In this document: piece by piece, positions 35,228-43,490 of the stretch | How positions within the stretch are numbered: the first letter of the stretch is position 1 | Layout of the letters: every line of letters begins with the position of its first letter | DNA from: CAYVAP01 sp964343195 | GTDB lineage: Bacteria; Bacteroidota; Bacteroidia; J057 | Direction of reading: 5' to 3' | NCBI GenBank assembly: GCA_964343195.1 | Contig: CAYFIR010000001.1 | Location: 124,001-188,000, forward strand | Length of the DNA stretch: 64,000 nt | Position numbers and translations under genes: made by a program | The notes under the pieces: model-generated | The model's database searches: none | The model's input: the letters and a program-made list of their open reading frames with translations, nothing else | What the model was told of the DNA's origin: nothing

Positions 35228-36003
35228 GGGTTCCACTCAGGTTGGGGAGAAAGAATCAGGTCGGGACTTTCCTGTTCGAGAGAATAGCTGAGGATATCCC
35301 GTGTTTTATGTGCCGCCAGCTTCATGGCCTCTTCTACTGGTCGCTTTTCGAAGAAATGCGCTTTGAAAAAGTAGGCTGCAAATACGTCGCCCGATCCACC
35401 ATAATTTCTGGGAACCCGCTCATGTTGATACCTTATTCCCTGGCCTTCATGCCATAGGAACATTTCCAATCCGTCTTTGGCTGGCAGACTGGTAGCAATG
35501 AAATTTACTCCTGGAAAGCGTTCCTTAAATGCATCAAGATATGCCTGCGGCTCCTCTCCATCCGGAGAAAGTCCGCTATATAGCTGTAGCTCTGTGTAGT
35601 TCGGTAAGGCCCAGTCGGCCATGGCCAACAGTTCCGGCCATGCTTTTACGATCTCCTCAGGGACATAGGTCCGGCCATGATCACCGGATACCGGATCGAA
35701 GATAACTGTTAGTATCTGCTGTCTGTACTTATGTAGTATTTCCTGGATGAGGGAAACCTGACGGGGGTGTCCAAGGTAGCCGATATACACCACCAGTTTT
35801 TCACCCTTCAATTTGGCTAGTTCCAGGGTGTTGGCCAGTAGATCATCAAGATCTACCTGTACTTTTACTACACCGGGGAGGTTGGTCAGACCACTAAGGT
35901 ACAAGCTGGGAACAGGAAGAACCCTGGTGCCCAGAATGCTGATGAATGCCTTGAGGCTTGCCGTGCCATGAACGGCAAAGCTATGGACGGCCAGTAGTTT
36001 CAT
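35224..36003 (-). CDS. Pyridoxal kinase-like protein (ribokinase fold)
   Basis: 259 aa from Met 36003 (MKLLAVHSFAVHGTASLKAF); the frame is open to 36054. The pattern follows PdxK/PdxY-type kinases: an N-terminal strand with AVHSFAVHG, VLPVPSLYLSG (cf. PVNTVQFSNH), DPVSGDHGRTYVPEEI (cf. DPVMGD), PNYTELQLYSG (cf. PNxxE) and the anion-hole block GSGDVFAAYF. The role would be ATP-dependent phosphorylation of pyridoxal or a related hydroxymethyl-pyrimidine in cofactor salvage. GSGD replaces the usual GTGD. Exact substrate is not certain. Its stop codon lies in the flanking repeat of copy C. Confidence 0.78.
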   Translation of the reverse strand: MKLLAVHSFAVHGTASLKAFISILGTRVLPVPSLYLSGLTNLPGVVKVQVDLDDLLANTLELAKLKGEKLVVYIGYLGHPRQVSLIQEILHKYRQQILTVIFDPVSGDHGRTYVPEEIVKAWPELLAMADWALPNYTELQLYSGLSPDGEEPQAYLDAFKERFPGVNFIATSLPAKDGLEMFLWHEGQGIRYQHERVPRNYGGSGDVFAAYFFKAHFFEKRPVEEAMKLAAHKTRDILSYSLEQESPDLILSPQPEWNP

Positions 36004-36130
36004 TGGCGCAAATAAAGTGGCCCAGCTCATGAGTCGCAAGTGTGACCGATGCATTGGGCAATAACTTCGACCAATGCGCTGCTAACTATGTGCTGAATGT
36101 GTTAAATTGGCCGGAATTGAAGCATTCGTT

Positions 36131-37219
36131 ATGAAAAAAGTATTTCGACTAATTGGGTTGGTAATAGCAGGAGTCTTACTCCAGTCTCAGGGATGCCAGG
36201 AAGTAAGTCAGGGTGTTTGCCAGGGGGAATGGACTGCGACCCCAGGAACTCCAGTTGGCCTGGATGCTGGAACTCAGTTGACAGTTGGGTTTTACAACGT
36301 TGAAAACCTCTTTGATACGCTCGATGACGTCAGGAATGCCGAGGATGACTGGCTGCTTGAAGAGGAGGCTATCGGCTGGGATGAAGGCAACTATGAAATC
36401 AAGCTCCAAAATCTGTCTCGGGCTATTTCCTCAATGGATGAGGGTGGCCCCGATTTGCTGGGGATAGCTGAAGTGGAAAATGCCTGTGTACTTGCTGATC
36501 TTATCCATACGGAATCCCTTTCCCCCAAAGGCTATCGAATAGTTCATGAAGAGTCGGGTGACCACAGGGGCATCGATGTGGCATTTCTCTACGATCCGAA
36601 TTTTTTCACTTATCAAAGCCACAAGACCTATACGGTTACCTTTGCGAATACGGACTACACCAGCCGCGATATATTGGCAGTCGAAGGCTCAATTGACGGG
36701 CAACACCTCTGGGTGATTGTCAACCACTGGCCTTCACGCGGGGGGGGACAGGTGGAGACCGCCCCAAAGCGGATGGCAGCTGCACGAAGGGTACGTAGCC
36801 TGGTTGATGATCTGACAAATGCCGACCCAGAGGTGGGAATTATTGTAATGGGAGACTTCAACGACGATCCCACAGACCCCAGTATCATGAGTGTCCTGGG
36901 AGCTGAGGACGAAGCAGATGAAGACCTGGACGTATCAGAATTATTCAACCCCATGGCGGCGATTCATGATCCGGAAAGTGAAGGGTCATTGACCTACCGG
37001 GGAAAGTACAACCTTTTTGATCAGATCATGCTGAATGGTAGTCTGCTGGACAGCAAAAAACCGTTGAGCTATGTGCCCGGGTCAGTCAGTATTCATCACC
37101 CCAATTTCATGCGTTTTCGTGGAAGGGGACCTTCGCGGGCCATTCACCGTGGGGAGTTCAAGCCATATGGCTTTAGTGATCACTTCCCCGTAATGGTGAC
37201 CCTCAGTGCCAACCAGTGA
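36131..37219 (+). CDS. Endonuclease/exonuclease/phosphatase (EEP) family protein, exported
   Basis: 362 aa from ATG 36131 (MKKVFRLIGLVIAGVLL signal peptide; the SQGC that follows is a poor lipobox). EEP-fold motifs are in order: GFYNVENLFDT (metal-binding Asn), GIAEVEN (catalytic Glu), NHWPSRGGG, GDFNDDP (Asp/Asn) and SDHFPV (catalytic His). Members of this group are phosphodiesterases or extracellular nucleases, and NVENLFDT is typical of the Bacteroidota exported form. It probably degrades nucleic acid or phosphoesters outside the cytoplasm. It is divergent from the pyridoxal kinase-like gene. Confidence 0.88.
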   Translation: MKKVFRLIGLVIAGVLLQSQGCQEVSQGVCQGEWTATPGTPVGLDAGTQLTVGFYNVENLFDTLDDVRNAEDDWLLEEEAIGWDEGNYEIKLQNLSRAISSMDEGGPDLLGIAEVENACVLADLIHTESLSPKGYRIVHEESGDHRGIDVAFLYDPNFFTYQSHKTYTVTFANTDYTSRDILAVEGSIDGQHLWVIVNHWPSRGGGQVETAPKRMAAARRVRSLVDDLTNADPEVGIIVMGDFNDDPTDPSIMSVLGAEDEADEDLDVSELFNPMAAIHDPESEGSLTYRGKYNLFDQIMLNGSLLDSKKPLSYVPGSVSIHHPNFMRFRGRGPSRAIHRGEFKPYGFSDHFPVMVTLSANQ

Positions 37220-37273
37220 CATGTTGCGCTAGGAAGTGAAACCCATTATATGATTTTGTAGTTTAATGGGCAT

Positions 37274-38113
37274 ATGAGTCCATCCGAATTCAAGGCGCTG
37301 ATCAGCCTGCTCGACGATACCGATCCTGTTGTTGAATCCCACGTAAAAGACACCCTGATCTCATTGGGGGAAGGGGTAATCCCAAAGCTGGAAGAAGCGT
37401 GGGAAAGTCAGGGAGATGAATTCGTTCAATCCCGTATCGAGGATATCATATATCACATTCAGACGGGGCAGGTGCTGGATTCCATCCACAGCTGGAAATC
37501 AGTTGGAGGGGGGTCTCTTTTGAGAGGTTGGTACCTGGTTTCCAGGTTTCACTTCCCCGAACTTGACTATCTGGTCTACAAGAATGAAGTCAATCGGCTG
37601 GTAAACCGGATCTGGCTGGAGTTCCGACCTGGAATGAACCTGCCTGAAAAACTGCTGGTTATCAACCGCATGCTCTTCGTTCAGGAGAAGTTTCGGGTGA
37701 ATCGTAAGAGCCTTTACGATCCCAAGAATTTTTTCCTCAATACCCTGATTGATACCAAGAAAGGGAGCCCAATTTCCCTTGGATTGCTGTACCTGGTCAT
37801 ATGCCAGGAACTCGACCTTGAGCTAAAAGGGATCATTTTACCCGGATATTTTGTGGTGACCTATCAGGATGAAAAGAATGAGTTTTTCCTGGATTTACGT
37901 CAGAAGGGAGCCTTCTTCATGCGAAAGGAGCTAAATAAATTCCTGACGGATATGTCACTAGACCCAGAGGATTCTTCTCTCACCGAGCCTTCCTCGCATC
38001 TCGAAATCCTGGTAGAGTGGACCCGAACGATCATGCATGCCTATCGCCACGCAAGGGATCTCGAGAAAGCGGAGCGGTTTCAGGTGTTGCTGCAGGCCCT
38101 GGAGGAGGAGTAA
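37274..38113 (+). CDS. SirB1 / transglutaminase-like core-2 family protein
   Basis: 279 aa. Residues 1-70 are helical and resemble a HEAT-like pair (LISLLDDTDPVVESHVKDTLISLGEGVIPKLEE). The SirB1-type transglutaminase-like domain follows with NRMLFVQEKFRVNRKSLYDPKNFFLNTLIDTKKGSPISLGLLYL and LKGIILPGYFVV. The classic catalytic Cys-His-Asp triad of transglutaminases is not conserved in this family, and no catalytic role is established. It is probably cytoplasmic. It is convergent with the DUF4129 gene and their stop codons abut at 38113/38114. Confidence 0.85.
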   Translation: MSPSEFKALISLLDDTDPVVESHVKDTLISLGEGVIPKLEEAWESQGDEFVQSRIEDIIYHIQTGQVLDSIHSWKSVGGGSLLRGWYLVSRFHFPELDYLVYKNEVNRLVNRIWLEFRPGMNLPEKLLVINRMLFVQEKFRVNRKSLYDPKNFFLNTLIDTKKGSPISLGLLYLVICQELDLELKGIILPGYFVVTYQDEKNEFFLDLRQKGAFFMRKELNKFLTDMSLDPEDSSLTEPSSHLEILVEWTRTIMHAYRHARDLEKAERFQVLLQALEEE

Positions 38114-38758
38114 TCAGGCCGGTTGGTTGAACGGGGTAAATGCAGCTTTATACTCCTGGTACTGAGGTTTGTCAGGCAGCATTCCCCCATACCAGGTTAG
38201 CTCATATACCCATATCAGGTGCCGTAATTTTTCCTTTCGGTCGGCATTTTTGATTTCCCGCAAATATTGCCGATCGGTTTTGTAGGGATGCCACTCTATA
38301 TAACCTTCTTCCCACAGTAGCCTCAGGGTGAGCCAGTATCGGTATCGGATGGCCTGTCGATAATCACCCCTCGCTTCTGACTCCTGGATAAGTTCTGGCA
38401 GGTTTAGCTGCAGAAACTGGTCCTGGTTCTGAGGGGTTCCGCCTGACTCGGTTAGTAAACTGGTATTCTTTTTTGCGAGTGTGTTTCTCAGTATCAGGTA
38501 ACCCAGTGCCACCAACCCGATGATGATAACAGGATAGAGGACCCATTGCCAGTTAAAGTCAAAGTCTGGAGTTTTACTGATTTCCTCCGGTTCTTTATAG
38601 GGTTCCGGACCATATTGAAAGTCCGGATCCTGGGCGCGCTCACTGAGTTTTTGCTCGTCCCACTGGCCCTGTGCCCTGGCCATAGGTGCCGTAATTCCCT
38701 GGAGAATCACCAGCAGCAGGAATAATTTGAAAACGGTATGCGAAAAGCGTGGGTTCAC
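38114..38758 (-). CDS. DUF4129 domain protein
   Basis: 214 aa. Signal peptide (FLLLVILQGITAPMARA), a Pro/Glu-rich exported stretch, one transmembrane helix (VLYPVIIIGLVALGYLILRNTL, about residues 70-92) and a cytoplasmic DUF4129 domain (GDYRQAIRYRYWLTLRLLWEEG ... LIWVYELTWYGG). The start codon is GTG at 38758, which overlaps the SpoIIM stop in a GTGA, so translation is likely coupled. In many Bacteroidota it sits in a cluster with SpoIIM, RDD, DUF4350, MoxR ATPase and DUF58 genes; the last three are not in this window. Confidence 0.85.
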   Translation of the reverse strand: MNPRFSHTVFKLFLLLVILQGITAPMARAQGQWDEQKLSERAQDPDFQYGPEPYKEPEEISKTPDFDFNWQWVLYPVIIIGLVALGYLILRNTLAKKNTSLLTESGGTPQNQDQFLQLNLPELIQESEARGDYRQAIRYRYWLTLRLLWEEGYIEWHPYKTDRQYLREIKNADRKEKLRHLIWVYELTWYGGMLPDKPQYQEYKAAFTPFNQPA

Positions 38759-39792
38759 GTGATACTACTTTTATAAAGGGGACGGGACCGGATTCCCTTT
38801 TGTATGTTTTCCAGTTCTGCAGGGGCAGTATTTGCCAGCTTTTTCTCCAGTATGATGGGATAAAACACATAGTACCAGAGGATGAACCATAGGGAAACCC
38901 CAATGATAAGAAGCTTGGCAATCAGTGGCCATTCAGTCAGGCGAGTTACAAATCCTTCGAGGAAAGCTGCCGCAATAAATACGGGGATCAGCCCCATCAT
39001 GATTTTGATTCCATCTTTGGCGGCCTCCTGCACAGACTTTTTTCTGGAAAGCGTACTGGGGAAAATAATGCTGTGGCCCAGTCGCAACCCTGCTGCCCCT
39101 GCAATGACAATGGCAGAAAGTTCAAGAGTGCCATGAATATAAATGACCGGCAGGGCTTCACCCAGTCGGTTGTGGATATGAAACAGCGTCATGAAGGCTC
39201 CGACCATTACGCCATTGCGAAACAATACCCAGACGGTTCCTGCAGATAGCAAAAATCCAAAGACGAACGCTTTAAAGGCTACCTGAATGTTGTTGTAGGC
39301 AATTCTGAGGAACATGGGCAGGGGCGCCTCCCCTTTGTAAACCCCCATCGGGTCCCCACTCTCTATGTTGTTGATGGTCATGTTGACATAGCCCTCCCCG
39401 AGGATTACGCCCAGAAACTCCTGATCATTTAGCGCATTGAAAATCCCAAGCACCATGAATAGCGAAAAAAACAGAAAGGCATAAAGCAGGTGCCGGTGGC
39501 AGCGCCGCATGATAAGCGGAAGCTCATATTGCCAGAAGGCGAATAGCCGATTCTGGGACTGTTTTTTATTTTTGTAAATGGCCAGATGGGTCCGGGCTGC
39601 AAGCCCATTCAGGTATTTTACAACCTTACTTCGGGGGTAAAATGTGCGGGCATAGGCCAGGTCGTCGGTTAACTGGACATAGAGATAAGCCAGATGGTCA
39701 GGATCCATCTGTGACCAGCCTCTTTGAGAGAGGCTTTGCTCATATTCCAACCATTTATCCTTATTTTGACGCAGAAACGCAGGTTCACGCAT
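38755..39792 (-). CDS. Stage II sporulation protein M (SpoIIM)-family membrane protein
   Basis: 345 aa. It starts MREPAFLRQNKDKW, the usual beginning of Bacteroidota SpoIIM homologues. About five to seven membrane helices begin near residue 100 (LLYAFLFFSLFMVLGIF; then VAFKAFVFGFLLSAGTVWVLF; LSAIVIAGAAGLRLGHSIIF; IPVFIAAAFLEGFVTRL; LIIGVSLWFILWYYVFY). In this phylum the name is historical and no sporulation role is implied. It overlaps the DUF4129 gene by 4 bases and is divergent from the RDD gene, with repeat copy D in between. Confidence 0.9.
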   Translation of the reverse strand: MREPAFLRQNKDKWLEYEQSLSQRGWSQMDPDHLAYLYVQLTDDLAYARTFYPRSKVVKYLNGLAARTHLAIYKNKKQSQNRLFAFWQYELPLIMRRCHRHLLYAFLFFSLFMVLGIFNALNDQEFLGVILGEGYVNMTINNIESGDPMGVYKGEAPLPMFLRIAYNNIQVAFKAFVFGFLLSAGTVWVLFRNGVMVGAFMTLFHIHNRLGEALPVIYIHGTLELSAIVIAGAAGLRLGHSIIFPSTLSRKKSVQEAAKDGIKIMMGLIPVFIAAAFLEGFVTRLTEWPLIAKLLIIGVSLWFILWYYVFYPIILEKKLANTAPAELENIQKGIRSRPLYKSSIT

Positions 39793-39797
39793 AAATA

Positions 39798-39950
39798 ACT
39801 AGTGGAAAGAATTCGAAATCTTGTGTCTGTCGAAGATCCCGTGAAACGGGGAGTGATAACCGAAGCATCTAATCCGTAATTGAAAGTGTTACTGGTGAGC
39901 ACTTTTATACGAATTGCGAATGGTCAATTACTTAATTCCGCAGGCACTAG
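39798..39950 (+). repeat. Intergenic repeat element, copy D, with 5-bp direct repeats
   Basis: The direct repeat ACTAG flanks it at 39798-39802 and 39946-39950. Inside are TGGAAAGAATTCG, a small hairpin (CCCGTGAAACGGG), TTGAAAGTG, GGTGAGCAC, ACGAATTGCGAATGG, and the conserved end CTTAATTCCGCAGGC. It separates the divergent SpoIIM and RDD genes, and its conserved end points towards the RDD gene. Confidence 0.85.
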
Positions 39951-39968
39951 AAGTCAGGCACTAGAAGT
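39941..39968. repeat. 14-bp tandem duplication at the right end of copy D
   Basis: CAGGCACTAGAAGT occurs twice without a gap (39941-39954 and 39955-39968). The unit contains the last bases of the repeat element plus its right-hand ACTAG flank, so the duplication arose after insertion. Confidence 0.85.
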
Positions 39969-40000
39969 GTGGCCTTCCAACAAATAAAACAATTCCCCGC

Positions 40001-40747
40001 GTGAATACCATCTCGATTCCAACTACTCAGCATATAGAACTGGAATATCCCATAGCGGGCATTGGGGATCGCCTTCTGGCAGGCCTGATTGATGTCGCTT
40101 TGGTTGCCATTTACATTTTCCTATGGGGGTATCTGCTGGACCGATATGAACAGATGAGCACCGAAGACCTCTTCGAAGGAGAGGTAAATGTTATCTGGAT
40201 TATCCTGCTATTGCCGATCAATTTTTACTCGGTCATTTGTGAATGGGTACTGGATGGACGCACGGTTGGGAAACTGGTCATGCGTACACGCACCATTGGC
40301 CTGGATGGGCAATCGCCTACCCTGTCTCAGTATCTGTTGCGCTGGATCTTCCGACTGCTGGATGTGTGGTTGTCAGCGGCAGCACTGCTGCCTGGGTTGG
40401 TGGGGCTGATCGCCATGGGGGTGAACAAAAAGGGTCAGCGGCTGGGTGATTGGGTAGCAGGGACGACCGTCATCAAGCTCAAACTGGTTACCACCTTTAT
40501 GGATACCATCTACATGGAGACTGAGGACACCTACAAACTCCAGTTTCCCGAGATTGCCAATCTATCTGATCGGGACATCAGTATTCTGAAGGAGGTGCTC
40601 GAAGCAGGGATCAAAAGCAAAAATCCAGAATTGATCCAGCGCCTGACCAAAAAAGTAAAAGAGGTCGCCAAAATTGAATCTGATATGGCTCCCATTACCT
40701 TCCTCGAAACGGTATTGAGGGACTACAACCATTACTTCAAGGAATAA
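40001..40747 (+). CDS. RDD family membrane protein
   Basis: 248 aa starting at GTG 40001 (VNTISIPTTQHIELEYPIAG). RDD domain at residues 15-160 with AGIGDRLLAGLIDVALVAIYIFLWG, the conserved Arg/Asp pair, a second helix (VIWIILLLPINFYSVICEW), GRTVGKLVMRTRTI and a third helix (LLPGLVGLIAMGV) followed by GQRLGDWVAGT. A cytoplasmic helical tail of about 80 residues follows. RDD proteins are poorly defined; some act in ion transport. It belongs by family context with SpoIIM and DUF4129 on the opposite strand. A terminator hairpin follows. Confidence 0.88.
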   Translation: MNTISIPTTQHIELEYPIAGIGDRLLAGLIDVALVAIYIFLWGYLLDRYEQMSTEDLFEGEVNVIWIILLLPINFYSVICEWVLDGRTVGKLVMRTRTIGLDGQSPTLSQYLLRWIFRLLDVWLSAAALLPGLVGLIAMGVNKKGQRLGDWVAGTTVIKLKLVTTFMDTIYMETEDTYKLQFPEIANLSDRDISILKEVLEAGIKSKNPELIQRLTKKVKEVAKIESDMAPITFLETVLRDYNHYFKE

Positions 40748-40752
40748 AAAAA

Positions 40753-40771
40753 GCACGGCTCAGGGCCGTGC
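40753..40771. terminator. Terminator between RDD and MarR genes
   Basis: GCACGGC (40753-40759) pairs with GCCGTGC (40765-40771) around a 5-base loop, preceded by an A run (serving the minus-strand MarR gene) and followed by AATTTCCTT. Confidence 0.75.
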
Positions 40772-40819
40772 AATTTCCTTAAATGGGGAAACGAAAAGTA
40801 AACGAGTAGAAAAAAATCC

Positions 40820-41269
40820 TTAACCAGGAAGGGTTACTTTGGATATTTTTTCCAGTCCGTCTACCAGGATTCCAAACTGCTCCTCAGCCATCGCAGCACG
40901 CATCCGCGTCGATAACTCGCGCAAAAACTCTGCGTAGTCGCTGAGCAACTTCTTTCCTTTAGTAGTGATATGTACGAAAATGGATCGGCGATCATGCTTC
41001 GAGTTAACCCGCTTGACGAGTTTCTGACTCTCCAGACGATCAACAATGTTGGTAAGGTTGCTCAGTTTTACCTGAACTCGCTCACCAATGTCCTTCATTT
41101 TCTTGTCCCCTTCTGCTTCGAGCAGCTTGAGAATGTCTATCTCTACCGCGGAAACCTTGAACCGTCGCTGTACGATCTCCTGATGTCGTTGGATAACATC
41201 AGTTAACTGGAAGAGGCTACTTTCTAGTCTCTCCAGACGATCTACATTGGAGGTTGGGTTTTCATGCAT
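40820..41269 (-). CDS. MarR-family transcriptional regulator
   Basis: 149 aa. Winged helix-turn-helix core with a helical dimerisation region: VSAVEIDILKLLEAEGDKKMKDIGERVQVKLSNLTNIVDRLESQKLVKRVNSKHDRRSIFVHITTKGKKLL. The last part is the MarR wing (DxR-S/x-x-x-x-L-T-x-G). MarR proteins usually repress their own gene and a neighbour, and a small ligand releases them. The neighbours here (RDD, dnaX) are not obvious targets. A perfect 17-base palindrome about 90 bases upstream of the start is a candidate operator. Confidence 0.9.
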   Translation of the reverse strand: MHENPTSNVDRLERLESSLFQLTDVIQRHQEIVQRRFKVSAVEIDILKLLEAEGDKKMKDIGERVQVKLSNLTNIVDRLESQKLVKRVNSKHDRRSIFVHITTKGKKLLSDYAEFLRELSTRMRAAMAEEQFGILVDGLEKISKVTLPG

Positions 41270-41359
41270 AGTCTAGGGCAATTAATGTGGATTGAATTAG
41301 CTTGGATGAGTAATATACAACTTCCTGTAATAAGTTCGGGCTGCACATTCTTTTTTTTA

Positions 41360-41376
41360 TTCAAAATATTTTTGAA
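41360..41376. promoter_or_regulatory. Candidate MarR operator palindrome
   Basis: TTCAAAA-TAT-TTTTGAA is a perfect dyad in the AT-rich gap upstream of the marR-like gene, 91-107 bases before its start codon. MarR sites are often AT-rich dyads of this length. Binding is inferred. Confidence 0.4.
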
Positions 41377-41543
41377 CAATTGTTTGCAGGCTATAATTTT
41401 TTAGAGAGTCACAATATTTGTACAGGCGGTTGATATAAGGCGAAAAAATTAGTCAGCCTTATCTTTCAAAGATTCAGTTATAAAGAAACTAAATCCTTCA
41501 GTTAAATACAACTACCACAACTTATTTTTACATAAAAATTTTA

Positions 41544-43393
41544 TTAATAGATAATTCTTGTTTTAAATATTTCCTGAAGTTTGTCTAACGCAGGATTTTC
41601 CTTTGCCATCTCTCTCAGCTTCTGGTCATCAGTATATGGTATTGATTGCTCATTATCAGTGCCTCCGCTGTCTATTTGATATTCGACGAATAAATCCGGA
41701 ACTTCTAAATTTTCTCTTAAAAAGGGCAGTAGTCCATCTTCCCTGGACACCAGATCCCGATACAACTCGTCTTTTACGATGTAAGTCCAGCGATTATGTT
41801 CAAGTTCGGATCGGCCATTTCTTATGATGGAAGCCAAATTCATCTTGTTGTTATTCTCTAACTGTTTAGCGAATGCTTCCAGAGATTTCTCAAAGGTTTC
41901 CTTGGGTATTTCGACGGCTGGATTAAGATCAAAGGTTCGGTTTTCGTCTTTTGCTGATTTTTCCTTGAGTTCCGCTTTTTTTGCATCCAGCACCGACTTC
42001 ATCGAATTGAGGTTGTCGCCAAGCTTGAGGCCTCCCTCTCTTTGGCGTCTGCGCCGTCTGGTAGAAGACGGTGATTCAGCAGGAACGGAAGGTGTTACCT
42101 CTGAAACCGACTCGGGCTGAGGCTCCTGTTTCTCCTCTTGAGTGGGAGCGGAATGGGTTTCCTCCTTCTCCTCGGGCTGTTTGGGAGAATTGACGGGAGG
42201 ATCTGAATGAGAAGGTGTGGAATTTTGCTCAGCTCGCTGGGTTATGGATTTTTTTTTTCCGGCTGAGGTGTAGGAGATCCATTGGCCGCGACACGAATGG
42301 CCTGGCTGAGGTGAGCCAGCTTGATCAGGGTCAGTTCCACGATCAGTCGCGGATTACTGGCAGATTTTATTTTTTGTTCGGCCTCGGAACAGAGGTTAAA
42401 AGCATTTAGTAGAAAGCTGGGATCAAGTTCCTGGCTTTGCTGCTGATAATTGGCCTTAACATTTTCGGAGGTTTCCAGCAGTTGGATGGTGCTGGGATCC
42501 TGGCATACCAGGAGGTTGCGAAAATGCTCGTTCATGCCGACGAGGATATCCTTGGCCTCGAATCCCTTGCCAATGATTTCATCCAGCATGAGCAGCAACT
42601 GGGTATGATTCTGGTCCTGCATATACTTGACTGCCTTGAAATAGTATTCATAGTCAAGTATGTTCAGGTTCTCCAGGACCTTTTCAAAGGTGAGCTTGCC
42701 ACCTGAGTAGCTGACCAACTGGTCAAACAGGCTCAGCGCATCCCTTAGAGCACCATCTGCCTTAAGGGCGATTTGCTGAAGGGCTGCATATTCTGCATCC
42801 AGTTTCTCTTCGGTTGCAATGTGCTGCAGGTGGGCAGCAATGTCATCCACCCGGATACGGCGGAAGTCAAATTTCTGACAGCGGGACAGGATGGTTGGCA
42901 GGATTTTGTGCTTTTCCGTCGTCGCCAGAATGAACAGTACGTGAGCGGGGGGCTCCTCCAGCGTTTTTAGAAACGCATTGAAAGCCGCCTGGGACAGCAT
43001 GTGAACCTCATCGATGATATAGACGCTGCGTTTGCCATTGGGTGGCACATAGCGGGTTTGCTCGGTCAGGTTACGAATATCATCTACACTGTTATTAGAG
43101 GCTGCATCCAGTTCGTGGATGTTAATGCTTTTTCCCTGGTTATAAGACTGGCAGGATTCGCACTGGTTACAGGGTTCTCCATCCTCCTGAAGGTTTTCAC
43201 AGTTGATCGCCTTGGCCAGGATACGGGCACAGGTCGTCTTCCCCACTCCACGTGGACCAGAAAACAAAAAGGCATGCGCCAGTTGATCTAACAGGATGGC
43301 TCCCTTGAGGGTGTTGGTAACGTGGGCCTGTCCCACTACTGAGGCAAAGGTGCCGGGTCTGTACTTTCTGGCGGAGACGATATAGTTTCCCAT
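41544..43393 (-). CDS. dnaX: DNA polymerase III subunit tau, made by -1 slippage on A10 (full dnaX)
   Basis: dnaX encodes the clamp-loader ATPase subunit. The gamma frame begins at ATG 43393 (MGNYIVSARKYRPGTF; a TTG at 43399 is also possible). It carries Walker A GPRGVGKTT, a four-Cys zinc module (CENLQEDGEPCNQCESC), Walker B VYIIDEVHML and LSRCQKFDF, and stops at 42242. Directly before that stop, a run of ten A on the coding strand (42258-42249) allows a -1 shift. The new frame is open through an 83-codon Pro/Glu-rich, disordered, basic linker (STRRRRRQRE) into a 150-residue C-terminal domain ending at 41544. The tau product would be about 616 aa. The mechanism (slippage by polymerase or ribosome) is inferred. 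Confidence 0.8.
42242..43393 (-). CDS. dnaX: DNA polymerase III subunit gamma (unshifted dnaX product)
   Basis: The unshifted frame gives a 383-aa protein that ends EKKNP, two codons after the A10 tract. It contains the ATPase domains I-III of the clamp loader and lacks the linker and C-terminal domain that, in tau, contact the helicase and polymerase. Loading of the sliding clamp does not need those parts. This short form is what an unslipped ribosome would make. If the A10 length is a sequencing error, only the long form exists. Confidence 0.75.
   Translation of the reverse strand: MGNYIVSARKYRPGTFASVVGQAHVTNTLKGAILLDQLAHAFLFSGPRGVGKTTCARILAKAINCENLQEDGEPCNQCESCQSYNQGKSINIHELDAASNNSVDDIRNLTEQTRYVPPNGKRSVYIIDEVHMLSQAAFNAFLKTLEEPPAHVLFILATTEKHKILPTILSRCQKFDFRRIRVDDIAAHLQHIATEEKLDAEYAALQQIALKADGALRDALSLFDQLVSYSGGKLTFEKVLENLNILDYEYYFKAVKYMQDQNHTQLLLMLDEIIGKGFEAKDILVGMNEHFRNLLVCQDPSTIQLLETSENVKANYQQQSQELDPSFLLNAFNLCSEAEQKIKSASNPRLIVELTLIKLAHLSQAIRVAANGSPTPQPEKKNP
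42249..42258 (-). other. A10 slippage site in dnaX
   Basis: Ten consecutive A on the coding strand. The original frame reads GAA AAA AAA AAT CCA TAA. One extra A (or a -1 ribosomal slip) moves reading into the tau frame, whose 83 codons up to the downstream Met contain no stop. Thermus dnaX is known to slip on an A9 run, and E. coli dnaX shifts -1 on A AAA AAG. No strong downstream stem-loop was seen, which favours transcriptional over ribosomal slippage. Confidence 0.8.
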
Positions 43394-43490
43394 ACTCAAA
43401 GTTAATCAAAATCGGCTAATGAGGTGAGGGGCTGGGATTCATTGAGGTAACTTTATCTTCCTCACGTGTAGGCACGTAGCAGCGGATGAC

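Noticed and set aside
35122..35457. 111-codon frame across repeat copy C and the pyridoxal-kinase-like gene
   Set aside because: Antisense to the kinase-like gene and repeat; no coding features.
38755..39792. Evidence of sporulation
   Set aside because: SpoIIM-family proteins are widespread in non-sporulating Bacteroidota; no other sporulation gene is present.
41544..42002. A separate 152-aa gene downstream of a truncated dnaX
   Set aside because: The frame upstream of its Met is open back to the A10 tract and its domain type is the tau C-terminus, so a slipped dnaX is the better reading.
41544..43393. dnaX as a simple pseudogene or a homopolymer sequencing error
   Set aside because: Not excluded, but both halves look intact and the slippage site matches known dnaX examples. 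Kept as an alternative inside the dnaX finding.
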